A stretch of 64,000 nt of DNA from Planctomycetota bacterium (lineage in GTDB: Bacteria; Planctomycetota; UBA1135; UBA2386). Location: assembly GCA_014192625.1 (NCBI GenBank), contig BJHM01000007.1, positions 62,001-126,000 on the forward strand. The letters run 5' to 3'. A program made the position numbers and the translations under genes. The notes below the pieces were generated by a model that was given only the letters and a program-made list of their open reading frames with translations, ran no database searches and was not told the DNA's origin. Shown here one piece after another: positions 16,738 through 27,215 of this stretch. The stretch's first letter is position 1, and each line of letters starts with the position of its first letter.

Positions 16738-18330
16738 TCACAAGTTGTCAAGATACTTGCCGGGCTCGTAGTTGCCGAGGTCGATGATTTTGGTGCAGAT
16801 GCGATCCAAAAAATATCGGTCGTGGGAAACTACGACCATGCAACCAGGAAACTCTTGAATGCCCTCCTCGAGTACGCGCAGCGTGTCGAGGTCGAGATCG
16901 TTGGTGGGCTCATCAAGCAGGATCAGATTGCCACCGCGGCGCAGCATTTTGGCGAGCTGCACGCGATTGCGCTGACCACCTGAAAGTGAACCCACAAGTT
17001 GCTGCTGGTCCGGACCGGTGAAGTTGAACTTTGCTACATAGCTACGGCTATTGATCTCGATCTTGCCGAGCTTGATCAGGTCCTGACCGTCGGCAATCTC
17101 CTGCCACACAGTCTTTGTCGGATCGAGCGTCTCACGCTCCTGATCGACATGGCACAACTCGACCGATTGGCCTACCACCACGCGACCGCTCTGCGGCTGC
17201 AGCTTGCCAGTGATGAGCTTCAGGCACGTGGTCTTGCCCGTCCCATTCGGACCAACGATGCCGAGGATGTCGCCAGGGGCCATTTCAAACGTGAGGCTTT
17301 CGACGACGTTGTTCGTGCCGTCGTAGGAAAAGTTGACCTTCTCGAAGCGAACCACGGTCTCGCCAAGCCGCTTGCCGGCAGGGATGTGCAGTTCGACCGT
17401 GTCATCGTTCTCCTCAACCTCCTGGGTGAGCATCTTGTCGTAGTTGTTGAGCCGCGCCTTGTTCTTGGTGGTGCGCGCCTTCGGATTCATGCGAATCCAC
17501 TCGAGCTCCCGCTCAAGGAACTTCGCACGCTTCTGCTCAGACTGCTCCTGGCTCTCCATGCGCTTCTGCCGCTGAATCAGATATTGCGAATAGTTGCCCT
17601 GGTAGGGGATCGTCTTGCCGTGCCAGACCTCAAGCATCCAACCGACAACGGTGTCGAGGAAAAAGCGATCATGGGTAATGACCACGACGGCGCCCTTGTA
17701 GTTGCTCAACGTCTCTTCGAGCCAGCGAACGGTTTCGACATCCAGGTGGTTGGTTGGCTCGTCGAGCAACAACAAATCTGGGTGCTCGAGCAACGTGCGA
17801 CAGAGCGCAACACGACGGCGTTCACCGCCAGAACAAGCGTTGACTAGCTTGTCGCCAGCCGGCAAATGCAGCTTGGTCATCGCGGTTTCGATGTGGCGAT
17901 CGATCTCCCACGCATCCTTAGCTTCGATTTCAGTCTGCAGTCGCTCAAGATCCGCCATGACCTTATCCATCTCAGCAGGCTTGAGATCCTCACCGAGCTT
18001 CATGCTCAGATCTTCGTGCTGCAGAAGCAGGGCGCGGATCGGCTCGACCGCGAGCTCCACATTTTCGCGCACCGTTTTGCCCTCCCAGAGCTTCGGCTCC
18101 TGCGGCACATAGCCAACGGTCTTGCCCTCGGCGAGGCGCGCAACACCGTCAAACTCCTTGTCTACCCCGGCCATGATTTTGAGCAGGGTCGACTTGCCGG
18201 CGCCGTTCTGACCGATGACGCCAATCTTCGCGTTCTCAAGGAACACCAGACTGATGTCCTTCAGCACAGGCTTCTTGTTCTGGTAGCTCTTGGTGAGCCG
18301 TTCGATGGCGAAAATTGGCTTGTCACTCAT
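16738..18330 (-). CDS. ettA: Energy-dependent translational throttle ABC-F ATPase
   Basis: A cytosolic ABC-F protein with two fused nucleotide-binding domains and no membrane segments. It binds the ribosomal E site and gates elongation according to energy state. The first domain carries GQNGAGKST and CSGGERRRV; the second has GPNGTGKTT and LSGGQRNRV. The interdomain linker and arm (RQKRMESQEQSEQKRAKFLERELEW region, about residues 240-270) match EttA. At 530 residues it is close to the E. coli protein (555). The ATG at 18330 (MSDKPIFAIERL) is the family start. Divergent from tatA. Confidence 0.92.
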   Translation of the reverse strand: MSDKPIFAIERLTKSYQNKKPVLKDISLVFLENAKIGVIGQNGAGKSTLLKIMAGVDKEFDGVARLAEGKTVGYVPQEPKLWEGKTVRENVELAVEPIRALLLQHEDLSMKLGEDLKPAEMDKVMADLERLQTEIEAKDAWEIDRHIETAMTKLHLPAGDKLVNACSGGERRRVALCRTLLEHPDLLLLDEPTNHLDVETVRWLEETLSNYKGAVVVITHDRFFLDTVVGWMLEVWHGKTIPYQGNYSQYLIQRQKRMESQEQSEQKRAKFLERELEWIRMNPKARTTKNKARLNNYDKMLTQEVEENDDTVELHIPAGKRLGETVVRFEKVNFSYDGTNNVVESLTFEMAPGDILGIVGPNGTGKTTCLKLITGKLQPQSGRVVVGQSVELCHVDQERETLDPTKTVWQEIADGQDLIKLGKIEINSRSYVAKFNFTGPDQQQLVGSLSGGQRNRVQLAKMLRRGGNLILLDEPTNDLDLDTLRVLEEGIQEFPGCMVVVSHDRYFLDRICTKIIDLGNYEPGKYLDNL

Positions 18331-18409
18331 GGCTGTCCGCTGGAATGGGCGGAGCAACATAAAGAAAAACGGCCCGCGGATCCACAAACCCGCCACGCGC
18401 TTGTTGCGC

Positions 18410-18415
18410 TATACT
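18410..18415 (+). promoter_or_regulatory. Putative -10 element for tatA
   Basis: TATACT, 8 bases before the GTG at 18424. If used, transcription would begin at or next to the start codon, giving a leaderless mRNA. No Shine-Dalgarno or clear -35 was seen. Confidence 0.35.
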
Positions 18416-18423
18416 TGGCCAGA

Positions 18424-18858
18424 GTGCTTTCCTTCCTCGACATGATCGGCGGCAGCGAGATGCTGATCCTTCTAGTGATCGGCTTGCTGATGTATGGCCG
18501 TGACCTGCCGCAGGTGGGCCGCAAGGTCGGCAACGTGGTCGCTCAACTGCGCCGCGGAATGAATGATTTCAAGGATCAGATTGACCGCGAGTCGTCGGTT
18601 CGCGACCTCAAGCAAACGGTGCAAGAGACTCTGTACGATATTCGGCGAGTAGCCGCCGTGCCGCGCGTGCTGATGGACCCGGCCAACGCCGTGCGCCAAC
18701 TTGCCGAGCAGGGCATGCAGTCCATTGCGGGCGAATCGCCGCTAGCTGAAGCGCCTGTCGACCACTCAGCAGACGCTCCAATGCAGCCAATAACTGAGGC
18801 CGAGCCAGCAATCGAGCCGACGGCGGCGCCGCCTATCGAGCCGCCAAAGTCACACTGA
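18424..18858 (+). CDS. tatA: TatA/TatB-family twin-arginine translocation protein
   Basis: A 144-residue protein with the Tat topology. A short periplasmic N-terminus is followed by one membrane helix (about residues 12-23), the hinge MYGRDLPQVGRKVG (family consensus FG..LP..GR..G) and an amphipathic helix. An acidic, proline-rich tail ends the chain. It forms the translocation pore or substrate receptor for folded proteins; the length and tail lean toward TatB-like use, but TatA and TatB cannot be separated here. No tatC is nearby. The start may be GTG 18424 or ATG 18442. It is the only plus-strand gene between 15.6 and 56.8 kb. ActB in this window carries a Tat-type signal, a plausible client. 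Confidence 0.82.
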   Translation: MLSFLDMIGGSEMLILLVIGLLMYGRDLPQVGRKVGNVVAQLRRGMNDFKDQIDRESSVRDLKQTVQETLYDIRRVAAVPRVLMDPANAVRQLAEQGMQSIAGESPLAEAPVDHSADAPMQPITEAEPAIEPTAAPPIEPPKSH

Positions 18859-18870
18859 AGCGGCCCTACC

Positions 18871-19524
18871 TCAGCGACGCGGCGGCAGCTTCTTTGCGGG
18901 CTTGAGAGTGTCTTGGATCGCTTGGTCGCCAGCATCGAAAATGCTCATCCAATCGCCCACTGCGTCCTTGCCGCTTCCGCCACCACCATTGGCGCGAGCT
19001 GTCGCGCGCTGCTCACGCCGCTTGTGGTCCGCATCAAACCAGGTCTTGAATTCTGGGAAGAGGGTGCCGAGCACCTTCTTGTTCTCGGAGACGAGACCGA
19101 CGTATGGGTAGACCTCGACCTTGCACTCCTTCTGCACCTTCATCATCGTTTCGAACGATGTAAGAATCGGCATGACTATGCAAAGCACATCATCGAACAA
19201 GTCGAGCGGCACGATCAAGTGCTCGAACAACACCTTCTCAGAGATTCGCTTCTTCGCCTCTTCTGAGATGTGGTAGTTGCTCGCCATCAAGAACGGCAGT
19301 TGGAAGTTCTCGGCCACCAGCTTGGCGAGATCCCATTCCGTAATATGGCCTGCACTGACGAGCGTCTGCACGAATGGCTCGCCGTATTTATCCTGCGAAT
19401 AGAGTGCGTCCGTGATCGCCTCCGCAGGAACAACGTTCTTCTGCGTGATCACTTCCGCTAGACGGACCGACGTCAACTTTTCGAGTCCCTTCACAACCAC
19501 TGCATCGGCTAGATAACCAATCAA
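18871..19524 (-). CDS. Stand-alone MshEN / GspE N-terminal-domain protein
   Basis: A 217-residue protein whose first about 150 residues look like the MshEN/GspE_N fold found at the N-terminus of type II secretion and type IV pilus ATPases (LAEVITQKNVVPAEAI; HITEWDLAKLVAENFQLPF). These domains can bind c-di-GMP. There is no ATPase domain; the remainder is a charged, Gly-rich tail. It starts with TTG at 19524, with GAAGG about 10 bases upstream, 27 bases after the fused Mla ABC gene and in the same frame. An adaptor or c-di-GMP sensor role tied to the neighbouring transporter is only an inference. Confidence 0.65.
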   Translation of the reverse strand: MIGYLADAVVVKGLEKLTSVRLAEVITQKNVVPAEAITDALYSQDKYGEPFVQTLVSAGHITEWDLAKLVAENFQLPFLMASNYHISEEAKKRISEKVLFEHLIVPLDLFDDVLCIVMPILTSFETMMKVQKECKVEVYPYVGLVSENKKVLGTLFPEFKTWFDADHKRREQRATARANGGGGSGKDAVGDWMSIFDAGDQAIQDTLKPAKKLPPRR

Positions 19525-19551
19525 TCTTGAGCCTTCGATGCCAAGGTTGGC

Positions 19552-21063
19552 TCAGGCATAGACAACAAACGTAAGCAACGCGTGCACCAGCAGTACAAGG
19601 CTCATGCCTATAACGATGGCGCGGTTGACGGCATCGCCCACCTCAGCGCCCGATCGCTTGGGACCAATGCCAAGGTGATAGCAGGTGACCGCCACTAGGT
19701 AGCCTGACAACGCCGCCTTGACTACGACCACGCGCAGATCCGCCGCGTCAACATGACTAAAAAATGCGCTGGCCCAGCCGGCCGACGAGGTTCCCGCTAC
19801 GACTTCGCTCGCAAGCATCGCGGCGAACGATGCCGCAACCACACCAACGAACGTGACGATCGGCATCGCCAGCACCATGCCCCACACCAGTGGTGTCAGC
19901 AGATAGTCAGATGGTCGTATGCCCATGCTCACAAGCGCAAAAACCTGCTGATTGCGCTTCATCGTGCCAAGCCTTGCCGCCGCGCCTGCTGCGACGCGGG
20001 CGGTGAAGAAAAAACCGCTGAGCAATGGCACCAGCACCGCGATCAAAACCTTGCCTGTGCCACCAAGCAGCGCGCTCTCAAATGCGCCTTGCATCGGGTT
20101 GTTGCGCAGCGCGAAGAAGGTTGCGAGACCGCCGATCACAGCGGTCCCTGCGGCAACGAATGCCAGCGGACTCAGTGAGCACTGCAGGGTTGTGCGTAGG
20201 ACCTGGCCGATTTCGACCGGTGGCAGACGGAGCACGGACTCAACCAACGTTTCGCCGATGGCTGCAAGCTGCAGCAGTTGCCGTTTTACACCGTGCAGCA
20301 ATTCATCCCCATCGCCCTTGGCTGCGGGACGCAACGGCACTCGCGGCACTTTCGACAAAAGCTCAACTGCGCCCAACGCGACCAGTCGGAGCGTGCGCTG
20401 CGTTGGGTCAAGTTCGATCACGCCATCCACTAGGCCTTTGAACGCAGCAATGTCATGGGTGATAACAACGGTAGTGGCAAGCGGCGTGCGCTTTTGACTC
20501 TCGCACAGCAACTCCGCCATCTTGCGTGCTGCCGCAGGATCGAGACCTGCTGTCGGCTCGTCACAAAACAGCACCTCCGGCTCGCCAACCAGCGCGCGTG
20601 CGACCGCGAGCCGCTTGCGCTGTCCACCTGAAAGCTGCGTCGTCTGCTCAGGCACCGGATCAAGGCCGACCTGAGCTAGTAATGCAGGTGCAAGTTTGAG
20701 GCTGCGGCCAACGGTGCGAAGTGCCAGCTCGATGTTTTGCCGCGGTGTCAGTTCATCAAACAAGCCCTCTTCCTGCAGCACTGCGGCGATCCGGTGGCGC
20801 AGTTCTTTTGGCATCCCGCGCTGTACAGCAGTACCGAGGCAGAACATTTCACCCTGCGTGTGAAGCTCCGGCTCGCGCGTCTCGAGTAACCCTGCTGACA
20901 GGCGCATCAGACTCGACTTGCCGCCGCCACTCGCACCAACCAACAGGTAGAAGCCGCCAGCTGGAATGGTGAGGTCCACATTTTCAAGCAGCCATTCTCC
21001 GTCACGTCGATGCGCAAGTGAGAAGCGGCGCAGTTCCCAGAATGGTGCGGGCATGGCAATCAA
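19552..21063 (-). CDS. Fused MlaF-type ATPase and MlaE-type permease
   Basis: A 503-residue single polypeptide combining an ABC nucleotide-binding domain (Walker A GASGGGKS 43-50, signature LSGGQ 144-148, Walker B FCDEP 166-170, H-loop VITHD) with a C-terminal MlaE/YrbE permease of about five membrane helices (residues about 280-503). In the usual phospholipid transporter these are separate MlaF and MlaE proteins. Here the order is NBD then TMD. It overlaps the MCE gene by 4 bases, so the pair should form an inner-membrane lipid transporter facing the periplasm. MlaC, MlaB and MlaA homologues are not seen. Confidence 0.85.
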   Translation of the reverse strand: MIAMPAPFWELRRFSLAHRRDGEWLLENVDLTIPAGGFYLLVGASGGGKSSLMRLSAGLLETREPELHTQGEMFCLGTAVQRGMPKELRHRIAAVLQEEGLFDELTPRQNIELALRTVGRSLKLAPALLAQVGLDPVPEQTTQLSGGQRKRLAVARALVGEPEVLFCDEPTAGLDPAAARKMAELLCESQKRTPLATTVVITHDIAAFKGLVDGVIELDPTQRTLRLVALGAVELLSKVPRVPLRPAAKGDGDELLHGVKRQLLQLAAIGETLVESVLRLPPVEIGQVLRTTLQCSLSPLAFVAAGTAVIGGLATFFALRNNPMQGAFESALLGGTGKVLIAVLVPLLSGFFFTARVAAGAAARLGTMKRNQQVFALVSMGIRPSDYLLTPLVWGMVLAMPIVTFVGVVAASFAAMLASEVVAGTSSAGWASAFFSHVDAADLRVVVVKAALSGYLVAVTCYHLGIGPKRSGAEVGDAVNRAIVIGMSLVLLVHALLTFVVYA

Positions 21064-22547
21064 CCCTTGGGGCGCAAATCTACCGGCACGCTATCGAGCG
21101 GCACGATCATCGACTCGCTTTCATGCCTTGCTCGTTGACCATAGAGCCCGATGACCACCCCATCGACCTGCACTGGACCGCCGCGATAAAGGTCTAGGTC
21201 TGGCTTTACCTTCGGCAGTTGCACATCGACCTGCGGCCTCGCTGCGCCGTCGCCACGCACGGCGCGAACCTTGGCCGCGAGGCCGTCGCTTTTTGCCTCG
21301 TCAAACGAAAGTCGATCCGCGGGTGTGATGCGCAGGTCGGGAGGCGCATCTTCGAGCACAAGCACCGCAAGGTCGCGCCCATGCGGATCGATCCATATGC
21401 GGTGCGCGCGCAACACCGGCCCGCTCGGCACCAATACTTTGATCTGCTCTTCTGCGATCTCTGGATCGCCATCAAAAGGATCTGACTCTGTGTAGTTGCC
21501 ATCCGCGGCGCTGCGCGGCACAAGCACCGCCGGACGGCCGCTGCCGTCGAGAAACAACACGCCGGTGCCTTCGTGATGCACTGCATCTGATGGGCTAAAT
21601 AAATCCTGCTCAACTGCGGTGTAGACGATGCGCACCAACACCACCGGATCATTGTCGACTTGACCCCCCTTGAGCTTTGGCTGCAGGGCACTATTTGGCA
21701 CCTCGTCCGATTCCGCGTCGGGCCGAGCGGTGGCAGCGGCAGTGCAATAGCCGTCTTCCACCATGACACCTTCACCAGGCCGGGTGTAGTAATTGACGAA
21801 CGGCTGCAACAACGCATTGACGTCGGCGACGCTAAATCCAGTGAGTAAGGCGCCGGACAGTTGCGGCCGCGCCACCCAGAACGCGCTCCTGTCGGTGACC
21901 GTCTTTCGGTAGGCGTGCGCTATCCGCAATTCCAACTCGACATGCGTGCCGTCCTCGGCAAGCCCAACACTTCGCACCTCGCCGGTGGTGGTCCCGCGAA
22001 AGATCACCGGCGAGCCAACCTTCAAGTTGTGGTTCTCGGGCACCAACAACGTCATCAGCAGATCACCGTGAATCAGCGGCGCAAGCGCCTCTTTATCACT
22101 CTGCACGGGCGGCCTTTCTGAGCCGCCAAACACGGTGCCTTTGTGCAACAGTGAGCCGCGTTCATGCGGCGTGACAAACGCGATGTAGGTATCGCGCACC
22201 AGCGTGTCGAGTCCGCTGATGCCACTCGCAAGTCCAGCGAAGCGCGGCGACACGATCCAAAAAACACTGTTCACGCAGGCCTGGGCGGCACCTTCTGGAT
22301 CAAGCTGCAACCCAACGATCGCGCTGCTGCCATCCGCGATGATTTGCACCGACGAAACCATGCCAACCGCAACCCCACGGTAACGAACGTCTGCACCAAG
22401 CCGAAGGCCATGCGCATCGTGGAACTCAACCGACAGGCTGATGCCCTTTTGCACTTCTGCTCTGTTGAACATCCGCCAGAGCGATGCCGCTCCGAAAGTT
22501 GTCAGCAACAGGATCAGGAGACCGAACAGGTAGCGAGTCGAATGCAT
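21060..22547 (-). CDS. MCE-domain (MlaD/PqiB-like) lipid-transfer protein
   Basis: A 495-residue inner-membrane-anchored periplasmic protein. One N-terminal helix (about residues 5-25) is followed by an MCE domain (GLRLGADVRYRGVAVGMV) and a second MCE-like domain (NLKVGSPVIFRGTTTGEV, about residues 180-260). A C-terminal region of about 230 residues has a later GGPVQVDGVVIGLYG repeat-like segment. Two or more MCE domains make it closer to PqiB than to single-domain MlaD. It is the first gene of the lipid-transport operon and overlaps the fused ATPase-permease. The 214-base spacer to gyrB holds its likely promoter; no clear boxes were seen. Confidence 0.85.
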   Translation of the reverse strand: MHSTRYLFGLLILLLTTFGAASLWRMFNRAEVQKGISLSVEFHDAHGLRLGADVRYRGVAVGMVSSVQIIADGSSAIVGLQLDPEGAAQACVNSVFWIVSPRFAGLASGISGLDTLVRDTYIAFVTPHERGSLLHKGTVFGGSERPPVQSDKEALAPLIHGDLLMTLLVPENHNLKVGSPVIFRGTTTGEVRSVGLAEDGTHVELELRIAHAYRKTVTDRSAFWVARPQLSGALLTGFSVADVNALLQPFVNYYTRPGEGVMVEDGYCTAAATARPDAESDEVPNSALQPKLKGGQVDNDPVVLVRIVYTAVEQDLFSPSDAVHHEGTGVLFLDGSGRPAVLVPRSAADGNYTESDPFDGDPEIAEEQIKVLVPSGPVLRAHRIWIDPHGRDLAVLVLEDAPPDLRITPADRLSFDEAKSDGLAAKVRAVRGDGAARPQVDVQLPKVKPDLDLYRGGPVQVDGVVIGLYGQRARHESESMIVPLDSVPVDLRPKG

Positions 22548-22761
22548 GGTCCTCGGATGCGGGCCACAATGGCCGAGTCAACAATCCAGTTGTCAGGCAA
22601 CTCATACGGCGAGTCGCATCGCAAAGTGTGCCTCTTTATGGCGGCACCAGTCTGCCGGCGCACGCCCGACAACTGCGCGGGCGCTGCCAAATATTTGACG
22701 AAGTTCTAAAACTAGGGCCACGAGCAAGCCGCCGCTTTAGCCCAAGGGTCGTGCCGCGTGA

Positions 22762-25513
<2,752 letters not shown>

Positions 25514-25533
25514 TGCGTCGGATACCTGTGAGC

Positions 25534-26631
25534 TTAGGTGCCGCTGATCGGCATTACGATGTAGGTGAAGGACTCACCCAGGGTGAACTTTGCTGGCATC
25601 GAGTCGTCTGACATATCGAGGCGCACACTGTCTAGGTTGCAGACCCGCAGCGCTTCGAGAATGTAGTCCGGGTTGAAATTGATTGAACCGCCCGCGCCCT
25701 TTTTGGTGATGTCCATCGATACGTCGGCGCGACCGCGCGAGTTGCTCTCGGCGGTCAGACGCAGCGCACTTTCTTGAACCTCAAACCGGACCATGCGCAG
25801 ATCGTCGGAGCACAGAATCGCTGCCTTGCGCAAACTGCTCTCCAGCATCGAGCGATTGATTTCGACCGTGGTGTCTGCGGCTTTGGGCACGACGCCTTCG
25901 TAATCAGGGAAGCGACTCTCCAGCTGCTGGCTCAGCAAGTGCGCCTTGCCGAAAGCAAACTCGATCTGTTTATCGCCGACTGAGATGGTGAGTTCTTCCT
26001 TGCTGCTGTCGGGGATCGCACGAGCCAAGGTCGCTAGCGCTCGCACTGGCACCAATGCCTTGAACTCACCCTTGCCGCCATCGAGATTGTAGTAGCTGAT
26101 CGAAAGTCGCCGGCCATCGGTTGCCACCATCCGCAGACAGCTACCACCAAAGTCCATCATCACGCCGTTGATGGCGTAGCGGGTTTCTTCGCGCGCAGCA
26201 GCAAATGCTGTTTCTTTGATCATCTGCAGCAAGCGACCTGCTGGCATCTTCATGCCGCGGCCAGGCTTGATTTTTGCCTCCTCTGGGAAGTCGGCCGGGT
26301 TTTCGCCAAGCAAAACGAAAGAGCCGCCACCACTTTCGATGCGACAGCGCATGTCGGTGCTGTCCAAGGTCACTGTCGGGTCCGATAGCTCACGCAGCAG
26401 GGCTGCGCACTCGCGGGCCGGAAGCAAGACCTTGCCCTCCTTAGTCACCTTGACGGCCTCAAGTTGGACCTTTACGGCCATCTCAAGATCCGTGGCAAAC
26501 AAAGTGATGCCGTTCTCGTTTGCCGTCAGCAGAACGTTCTGCAGAATCGGTTTCGTGGTCTTGCTGGGGACCACTGAACTAACGATGGCGAAAGCTTCTT
26601 GAAGCTGAGTGCGGTCACAAAGGATCTTCAT
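25534..26631 (-). CDS. dnaN: DNA polymerase III beta sliding clamp
   Basis: Ring-shaped processivity clamp for DNA polymerase III. The 365-residue length and three-domain repeat match the family: N-terminal MKILCDRTQLQEAFAIV, central FPDYEGVVP, and C-terminal FNPDYILEALR with YIVMPI. The ATG at 26631 gives the standard N-terminus; the longer in-frame extension to 26730 is rejected because it adds 33 non-homologous residues. No Shine-Dalgarno is visible. It lies 584 bases downstream of dnaA on the same strand. Confidence 0.97.
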   Translation of the reverse strand: MKILCDRTQLQEAFAIVSSVVPSKTTKPILQNVLLTANENGITLFATDLEMAVKVQLEAVKVTKEGKVLLPARECAALLRELSDPTVTLDSTDMRCRIESGGGSFVLLGENPADFPEEAKIKPGRGMKMPAGRLLQMIKETAFAAAREETRYAINGVMMDFGGSCLRMVATDGRRLSISYYNLDGGKGEFKALVPVRALATLARAIPDSSKEELTISVGDKQIEFAFGKAHLLSQQLESRFPDYEGVVPKAADTTVEINRSMLESSLRKAAILCSDDLRMVRFEVQESALRLTAESNSRGRADVSMDITKKGAGGSINFNPDYILEALRVCNLDSVRLDMSDDSMPAKFTLGESFTYIVMPISGT

Positions 26632-26856
26632 CGCTGCTATGTCGAAAGGGTCGGATCTTGAGAAGCCTGAGACTGTCTGATCGCTGCAACACGGACTCTG
26701 AGAGTTATGAGAGAAGTACTCTCTCTTCACTCTTCATCCGTGCCGTTTGAAGTGTGAAATGGTAGCGATAACAGGCACCCGGATCGACTTGGAAACCCCG
26801 TAGATATGGGCTTCCTACGCATTCGCGGCGCAGGGGAAAACGATTGGAAATCAATC

Positions 26857-26888
26857 CGAACTAGTTCACATCTCAACATCGAACTAGT
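26857..26888. repeat. Direct repeat CGAACTAGT x2
   Basis: Identical 9-mers at 26857-26865 and 26880-26888, 23 bases apart (about two helical turns), each containing the palindrome ACTAGT. They lie in the candidate origin spacer just before the DnaA-box-like site. Confidence 0.6.
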
Positions 26889-27093
26889 GCTTATCTGATG
26901 GCTCATGTCTGGATGTCGATAAGTCCCAAGAGTTCTCCGACGATCCACTGCAGTGGACTACAAGGCTTACCACTGGCTTTGTGACACATTGCGCCCCTAG
27001 CTGCTGGACAGACAGTGACCGGCTAGTCCTTAGCGTCAAAAGAAGCAGCGGCCGCAGGTTGGCCACTCAAGGGATCGGCGGGCAGTAGAAAAG

Positions 27094-27151
27094 CGACATG
27101 GCCACGTAGCACCGTAAAGCGCAGCTACCGACATGACCCCATGTAGCACCG
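27094..27151. repeat. Imperfect iteron-like direct repeat, two copies
   Basis: Copy 1 (27094-27114) and copy 2 (27129-27151) both begin with CGACATG and end with GTAGCACCG, with a variable C-rich middle. The spacing start to start is 35 bases. They are located close to the dnaA stop. Confidence 0.55.
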
Positions 27152-27215
27152 AAGCCGTGAACTAGACCGGCCCGGTTGCTAGATCAGACAACCTGCCTGC
27201 CGCGGGATGCGGAAA

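Larger units (their letters stand above)
26632..27215. other. Gene-free dnaA-dnaN spacer, candidate oriC
   Basis: 584 bases with no plausible gene, less GC-rich than the surroundings, between dnaA and dnaN, a common oriC location. It holds one DnaA-box-like site on the minus strand (TTATCGACA, 26914-26922, one mismatch to TTATCCACA). There are direct repeats of CGAACTAGT (26857-26865 and 26880-26888) and a 14-bp palindrome TCCACTGCAGTGGA (26944-26957). A longer imperfect repeat runs from CGACATG to GTAGCACCG (27094-27114 and 27129-27151). A cluster of good DnaA boxes is lacking, so the origin call is tentative. It should also hold the dnaN promoter. Confidence 0.4.

Noticed and set aside
16999-17847. 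Long plus-strand open frame of 282 codons
   Set aside because: Antisense shadow of ettA, whose frame has complete ABC-F motifs.
17866-18423. Upstream in-frame extension of tatA
   Set aside because: It runs antisense through ettA; the Tat helix must be near the N-terminus, so GTG 18424 is used.
22548-22761. Possible RNA gene in the gyrB-MCE spacer
   Set aside because: No tRNA T-loop, rRNA or riboswitch signature could be recognised.
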